Below, piece after piece: positions 58,345 to 64,000 of a DNA stretch of 64,000 nt. The DNA lies in the NCBI GenBank assembly GCA_016617855.1, contig JAECUM010094129.1, positions 1 through 64,000 of the forward strand, read 5' to 3'. The stretch comes from Megalonaias nervosa. Taxonomy: Eukaryota; Mollusca; Bivalvia; Unionida; Unionidae. The notes beneath the pieces were generated by a model, which had not been told where the DNA came from, did no database searches, and worked only from the letters and a program-made list of their open reading frames with translations. The position numbers and the translations under genes are program-made. Within the stretch, counting starts at the first letter, position 1, and every line of letters starts with the position of its first letter.

Positions 58345-60824
58345 CTGAAATGAAATATGTATTTTTATAAAATTATTGAAGTTATGTAAAGCATTATTCA
58401 TATTGATATATTATTACTTTTGTTTGATACTTCCTATCATCAACCTCATTACATGTTGGTATTACTGCTAACAAACCTGATAGATGGTAAAAAGACAAGA
58501 ATGACTAAAACAACTACAAAGTCTCACCATCACAACTTCCCCCTCCAGTTTCTAACGCATATTCCATCGATCCTCATTACCCCATCCCCACCCAAGACAA
58601 AGACTCAGGGGTCAACATGCAAAATCTTCCCTATATGATGCTTCTAACTGCTATAACCGCAAATATTAAGTTTCATCATAAAATATTCAAAACTGTTGTT
58701 ACCTTTTGGTAAATCAGAGCCTCTGCACCCACCCTGGGACATACCTATTACTGATATTTATCCTACAGACAAAAAGTTTCATGAATCCCACACCTCCAAT
58801 TCTCAAGAGCTTAGGAGTTGTGGCTATGGATGGATGAATCGACAGACAGAAAGTATGACAATGTAAGAAATGCTTTGAAAAAAACTATGGGAATAATGAA
58901 TTTGCCCACCAGTGATATAGACATTGTTACCGTTTTCACTACAAAGAATAATGAATTTACCGATCAGTGATATAGTCATTCTTAGAGTTTTCAGTACAAA
59001 AATCATAGAAGTTTGTCATCTGGATGGTGTTTGACTTTGGTGCTCTCTTCACATGAAATTTGTGACACTCTTTAAGTGGTTTCAATGTTAGCATCAAGTC
59101 TAAAAAAATTATCCAATTCTTTCCAAAAATTTTATATGAAACATTCACCTATGTAAGATCATGAATAAATATTAATCTTTATGTACACAAAATTACAATA
59201 ATAAATTTGGATTTTTCTTAAGTGGTTGAGAATGGAGCCAGGACCTATCATAACAGGAACAAAATTTTCCGAAGTAAATGATTTGGAAATTATGTAAGAT
59301 CTTTTGAGTTATTATTTATTAGGACAGGAGCTCTTTACTGGGCCCTTGAGACCCCATACAAAAACTTTGAAATAAACCTTGGTGATAAGTCAGTGTGAAG
59401 TGTGTGTGTTTGTGTATGTGTGTGAACTGATGTCAATGATATGCTCTGTAGTGTAGATTGTTTGACCATATGGATGAGAACCTGTTTCCCTGCATCTAAA
59501 ATATTTCAGTATGTTTCCAATCTCATGCTTACAAGGCAATCCAGACAAATTCATTGTCTCCCAGATGCCATTTTCAAAATGAGCTGCCAGATCTGGGTCT
59601 ATGTTGTTTTTTCTACAGATCACTCATACTAGATCCAGATATGGTGGCACATTAAGCAAGAGCAATGGATTTGTACAGTTTACAGGTGGACTTGACTTAC
59701 AAACAGTGTAGTACAATTATTTAAGTTTGACAGGATTTATTTTCATGATCTCACTATGAAACTGCCAAACTGCTAACACTACCTGCTAGATGATAATATT
59801 TCTTCATCAAGCTGCCACTACACTGCACTTAGATTCAAATAACATCAAAATGGAATCAAATGGTTTTTGGGATATGTGTTTCAAATTCATCAGTGACAGT
59901 AGCAGCAATTTCTTAAACAAGGCAAAATGTACCTTTCTGGACAAAACAGTGACACTGACATTACAATTTGAATGATTATTAAGTTTCCATTTACATTGCT
60001 GATGCAAAGGGAGACAACTATAGAAGCAGCAGCACTACAGGGAAACCCTACTATAATGAATTACCTGAAGCCCATAACTTTGATGTTATGTACATGTACC
60101 TGTATAATGGAAATGTTCAAGAATGTGTGCATTAGTGGGGGGGGGCTGAAAGGGGAATAAATAAAGAGGGGTGTAGAAAGGGGGAATAAATGAAATGCCA
60201 ATCAAGCATAGGGTAATAATTTTTATACCTGCCAATTTATATACATACCGAGAATAAGAGGGATCCAAACTCAATGAAAATTTATCATGTCTGTGTAAGA
60301 ACATTCATTATGACCTATTTCCATCTGCTTGTCAGCTTGTTTAAAGCAGCAACAAGGAATAAGAGACATTTATACAAAATACCAGAAGCTATGAGATGAC
60401 TGTGTTATATCTGAATTAATATTCCAAGAAAATGTGTGATATGACAGTGTTTCCTCTGAACCTTTAACCTAATATAAAGTTCTAAATAGTAAAAATGAGG
60501 AATTGCACAAAGGCAGATAGGATGACAAACCATTCAAAATAAATGTAAACATGAAATACAAATACTGCAATGCAAAAGATATTAAAAATATGTACAATGT
60601 ATATCAAAATAGGATGTAAAGTAAAATAAAATATATAAAAATTAAAAACCATACAGGAAAAATATGTTACTATAAACTGCATTCCAATCATCCTAAAGTT
60701 TCTTAAATGAGAATACACAAAAAACTTCTGTCTCAGTTTTAAAGTTTATACATGCTACAAGAATGTGTTTCGCTTTCAGTGGATGCACTCTGATTGAATG
60801 GTCTGCAGGAGATATACACGAGTC
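58345..60824. other. Intron of the membrane-protein gene
   Basis: No further exon is required by phase. A 50-base tandem duplication (CAGTGATATAG.CATT... AATAATGAATTT) lies at 58890-58983. A diverged copy of the 84-bp repeat (GCCAGATCTGGGTCTATG) is at 59585-59690, and (GT)n-like at 59398-59423. G-run at 60138-60145. Confidence 0.55.
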
Positions 60825-62060
60825 AAACATTTTCAAAATGACCACCTTGGCTGCCATACTGAAGGTCAATTTTCTTTATGGACCAACTGGACACAGCAAG
60901 AACTCTTCAGATGGAAACCCTATGTCAAAATGACTTTCCATTCAAGAGGATTACCAATAACATCAGATCAGTCCCTTTTTAATCTAGGACCAATAAGACA
61001 TCATAAGAAATCTTCTGATGACAACCCCAGGCTAATATGAATTTCATTTCAGAGTAAAGATAACTAGATTTTCAAGATGGCTGCCATGGTGACCATATTG
61101 GATATCTGATTGGTACCATTTCCATTTAGGACCAAAGAGACATCACAAGAAGTCTTTTGCTGAAAACGTGTCAATACGATAAGAGAAAACATTAAAAGAT
61201 CTTTAACATAGCAAACTGAAATGTCCATATTGTAAGTCATTTTCATTTATGATTGGCAAATAGATATCATAGGAAAGTCTTTTAGTGAAAACCCTATGCT
61301 GACATGGTCATTAATTATAAAGAAGTAGTGGAACAATTTTAACGCTGGCTACTATGGTGGCCATTTTGGATGTCTAAGCGGTACCATTCTCATTTAGAGA
61401 CCAACTAGACATGACAAGAAGTCTTCTGGCAAAAATATGACTTTCATTCAGGATGTGTGTGTGTGTGTGATTTGGATTTTTAACGCAGCTTTTAAATATT
61501 TTCAGTCATACTGATATGATGTCTGCAATGTGGCAGTTTATAGTGATGTCTAGCACTGAGAAATCATGCCGCAGACATGTAACATGATGTACCAGCTAGT
61601 CACATGATCCTGATACCAGGTTGACCAGTCCTAACACTAACCTCTTAATGCTGAGCACTTTAGTAAGTCTTTCACAACGACTAGGCTAAGGTTCAAACCT
61701 GCAACCTTCTGCATCAGAGGCAGATGCTCTAACCACTAGGCCACAGGAGTGGGCATTCAGGATGAACAGCAATAAGATTGTATTCATAGCCATTGTTGTG
61801 TCCGTACTGGACATCAGACTGGAGATCAGACTGGTACCATTTTCATTTACGCTCAATTAAACATTACTATGCATTTAGGAGTAGTGATGAAAAGTTAGAA
61901 ATGATAAAAGGTGTCATAGTGAAATCTCCATGTCGATATGACCATAAATTCATTAGAAGATGCAACAAGTGGATTTTCAATTTGGCCACAGTGGCAAAGT
62001 CATTGAAAGTCCCAGCAGCACCATTTTCATTCAGGAACAACTAGACCATCAGATGAATGT
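60825..62060 (+). repeat. Diverged satellite, about 145-bp units (locus 2)
   Basis: TTTTCAAGATGGCTGCCATG-GTGACCATATTGGATATCTG-AT.GGTACCATTT.CATTTA-GGACCAA..AGACATCA.AAGAA-GTCTT(C/T)TG recurs at about 60832, 60965, 61070, 61220, 61340, 61780 and 61965. Same family as 40940-41860. Interrupted by a SINE at 61456-61753. Confidence 0.85.
61456..61753 (-). mobile_element. tRNA-derived SINE, family 1, with 11-bp target duplication
   Basis: CATTCAGGATG at 61445-61455 and 61754-61764. Minus-strand head CCACTCCTGTGGCCTAGTGG, TTAGAGCATCTGCC, B-box GGTTTGAACC, body, ATCCAAATCACACACACACA tail. Inserted in a unit of the 145-bp satellite. Confidence 0.94.
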
Positions 62061-62087
62061 GTGTGTGTGTAAAGTTTCAAGGCAATC

Positions 62088-62124
<37 letters not shown>

Positions 62125-62240
62125 GTTTCAAGGCAATCCTGTGTGTGTGTGTGAAGTTTCAAGGCAATCCTGTGTGTGTGCATAAAGTTTCAAGGCAATG
62201 CTGTGTGTGTGTGTAAAGTTTCAAGGCAAGTAGCTTAAGA
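62056..62240. repeat. (TG)n interleaved with AAAGTTTCAAGGCAATCC, about 5 copies
   Basis: Each unit is a TG run of variable length followed by (T)AAAGTTTCAAGGCAATCCT. The last unit leads into AGTAGCTTAAGAGATGTAGC. Confidence 0.93.
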
Positions 62241-62254
62241 GATGTAGCACTAAC

Positions 62255-62390
62255 AAACATGTGCTAATGGATGGAAAGACAACGGATGATGGATGATTGA
62301 TGGAAAGACAACGGATGATGGACGATCGATGGAAAGACAACAGATGATGGATGATCGATGGAAAGACAACAGATGATGGATGATTAAATT
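62255..62390. repeat. About 32-bp tandem repeat, 4 copies
   Basis: GATGGAAAGACAACGGATGA-TGGATGATTGAT units, a GGATGATGG-rich pattern. Confidence 0.93.
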
Positions 62391-62651
62391 GAAAACAGAC
62401 AACAAACCATCCCAAATGCTACCTGATCTATGAGAGTTAAAACTGAGAGGATTTTCTTGTGATTTCTCGAACTGTCAAAGTGCAAAGGGGGGGGGGTCTT
62501 AATGACTTGGATAATGACTTTGGAAGAAAACTACAAATAAAAGACATATTTGAAAAACTAAAAACTTTGTGTAAATACCCAATATTTTACACTTCACAAC
62601 TTCAAATTCACATTTTTAAAATTTCCAGATTTCATGTCAATGCATTCTCAC

Positions 62652-62764
62652 CTTTGTCAGATCAAAGTTGCTATCTGCAATGTAGCTTAGAGTCAGGTTA
62701 TCTTCCCATGGAGCTTTCCTCTTTTGGAAACATTTCTTCCTAATGAAGAAAACTATGGCAATGA
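62652..62764 (-). CDS. Coding exon with end of hydrophobic segment and basic juxtamembrane region
   Basis: Minus strand: strong acceptor AATTATTCCCATTTCTGTTTCAG, then 113 bases, then donor ACAAAG/GTGAGA. Read with one base carried in: IAIVFFIRKKCFQKRK, then APWEDNLTLSYIADSNFDLTK in two pieces (APWEDNLTLSYI, ADSNFDLTK). A hydrophobic run followed by a dense basic cluster is the stop-transfer signature at the inner end of a transmembrane helix, so this is probably the start of a cytoplasmic tail that finishes with the exon at 58213-58344. Upstream exons lie to the right, mostly outside the window. No family recognised. Confidence 0.65.
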
Positions 62765-63359
62765 CTGAAACAGAAATGGGAATAATTATGTAAATTCATA
62801 CAAAAAGTATCTCATGAGTGAAAATAATTTTGCATTCACTCATCTAGGGCTTAATTCATGCCATGAGCCCAGGGGCAACCAAAATGTTGGGTCAAGGATA
62901 CAAAATACTTGAAACAGGTAGCCCAGGGAGCTAATATGTAATAATATAGATTGTTTTTCCTTTTGTTTTGAAAACACCCTACAAAATATATGAGGATCGT
63001 AATAAGAGATAAGGTAAAAGGGAAGTTTTGTAAACCTCTTTTTCATAATGGAAAGAAATTCTGAATGTGTTCTTTATGCTGATATATGTTATCAGAGGCT
63101 GAGTGTGCTGACTGGCAAAAACAAGGAATTGACAGAATAGGGATGTTGGAGCAAATTTTGAATGCGAGTCAGCTACATGTACCTTGTGTTTCTCAACTGG
63201 TACAAGACAAATAGGTTTTGTTAATAGTTTTTGCTTACTGACAAAAATGAGTGCCTGTGCCTGCAACATCTATCTCAGGTGAATTCTCAATTCAGAGAAT
63301 AAAACAGTAAACAATTACAACTGAAAAGGTTGTTTCCTTGCTGTGGATAATTTGTGATT
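62765..63359. other. Intron, nothing recognised
   Basis: A minus-strand open stretch at 62979-63269 has no recognisable motif or clear splice sites. Confidence 0.4.
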
Positions 63360-63507
63360 ATTAGTAATTTTCCATGCTCAGAACATAAATATCTTACGAG
63401 TTAGAAATTTTTGGCAATATCAAACTGCCTTCATCAGTCGCTGAAAATATTGCAGAAAATTTCTAAATCTTAAGATATTTATACTCTGAGCATGGGAAAT
63501 TACTAAC
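63360..63507. mobile_element. Foldback/MITE-like hairpin element (about 148 bp)
   Basis: TTAGTAATTTTCCATGCTCA at the left is inverted at the right (TGAGCATGGGAAATTACTAA). The complementarity continues inward (CATAAATATCTTA... TAGAAATTTT... GCAATAT) so nearly the whole element can fold into one long imperfect hairpin with a loop near 63430-63440. No coding and no target duplication resolved. Confidence 0.85.
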
Positions 63508-63564
63508 GATCAGAAAACAATATACTTCATCACTGCTGAAATAGCTTGCATAAGGTACGTATCG

Positions 63565-63750
63565 TTTTGTATTGATTCTCCACCTTTTGCACTGATTTAT
63601 CATTTTATATCAATTCTCCATCTCTTGTATTGTTTTATTTCGATTCTCCACCTCTTGTACCATTTTATATTGATTCTCCACCTCTTGTATCATTTTATAC
63701 AGACTCCACATCTTGTATCATTTTATACTGATTCTCCACCTCTTGTATCG
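63565..63750. repeat. About 31-33 bp minisatellite, 6-7 copies
   Basis: GATTCTCCACCTCTTGTATC-ATTTTATAT units with substitutions and one shortened copy. Confidence 0.93.
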
Positions 63751-64000
63751 ATACGTGTATCTGTATGGTAAATTTATCTATGCTTCAATATATCGATGAA
63801 TCATTTCACCCCTAGTGATGATGTAAACTCAACAACAAGCAAAGTCACCAGTACTTTCTCTGTAAATTGGGGTGACATGACTGGAAATGGGATGGCTATC
63901 TCACCCAAATCCACCTTTCCCACTAGTGAGGACCATGGTAAAAATGATTTCCAACTCTGCTGACACAAACGTACGTTCAGTGGAACAGAGCATGTTAGTA
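63751..64000. other. Possible further exon (minus) at the window edge
   Basis: From 63905 to the window end the minus strand is open (LTCSVPLNVRLCQQSW, KSFLPWSSLVGKVDL) and ends at a GTGAGA donor in the phase needed by the exon at 62652-62764. It is cut by the window and another frame is also open, so it is a suggestion only. Confidence 0.2.

Noticed and set aside
60067..60101. 35-base minus-strand interval with acceptor ATTATACAG and donor GTAATT inside the membrane-protein gene
   Set aside because: Its length would shift the frame of the terminal exon; direct splicing of 62652-62764 to 58213-58344 is in phase without it.

Overview
This is a eukaryotic, AT-rich, repeat-dense window. There is no prokaryotic gene layout. 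Three tRNA-derived SINE families, long CA/TA/CT microsatellites, a Ty3/gypsy LTR element, Tigger, mariner and hAT remnants, many minisatellites, and CpG-poor blocks next to CpG-rich ones suggest an invertebrate, most likely a mollusc (inference; no species marker seen).

Host genes are sparse. On the minus strand a chain of very short, splice-bounded, phase-compatible exons runs from a CpG-rich promoter-like segment near 14.4 kb (E-box TCACGTGA and CRE TGACGTCA) through 14.17, 14.00, 5.96 and 4.96 kb, with a possible 3' end near 0.9-1.0 kb. A second minus-strand gene shows an exon with a short hydrophobic stretch and a basic juxtamembrane segment (62.65-62.76 kb), and an in-phase terminal exon (58.21-58.34 kb). 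I recognise neither protein.

Region by region: 0-14 kb is mostly intron of the first gene, with SINEs, a hAT zinc-finger fragment, and a pair of about 1-kb TIR elements with 5-bp target duplications; one of these has split a hAT-transposase pseudogene. 14.5-19.9 kb is CpG-rich intergenic DNA with a dead mariner. 19.9-30.2 kb holds a minus-strand solo LTR, a 49-bp minisatellite and a 6.25-kb LTR retrotransposon sitting inside a TA tract; its pol order is protease-integrase-RT-RNase H, that is, integrase before RT in a gypsy-type element. 30.2-42 kb has SINEs, inverted repeats, microsatellites and a diverged satellite region in which a 37-bp piece was locally re-amplified. 42.3-51 kb is a CpG-poor minisatellite cluster, including a 45-bp array with higher-order structure. 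51-57 kb has two MITEs and a 3.0-kb Tigger element with a SINE inside. 57-64 kb is the second host gene plus satellite DNA related to that at 41 kb.

No functional multi-gene system is visible. The most noteworthy items are the gypsy-type element with integrase upstream of RT, the nested TIR/hAT insertion, the hierarchical satellites, and the coincidence of CpG depletion with the inferred transcription units.
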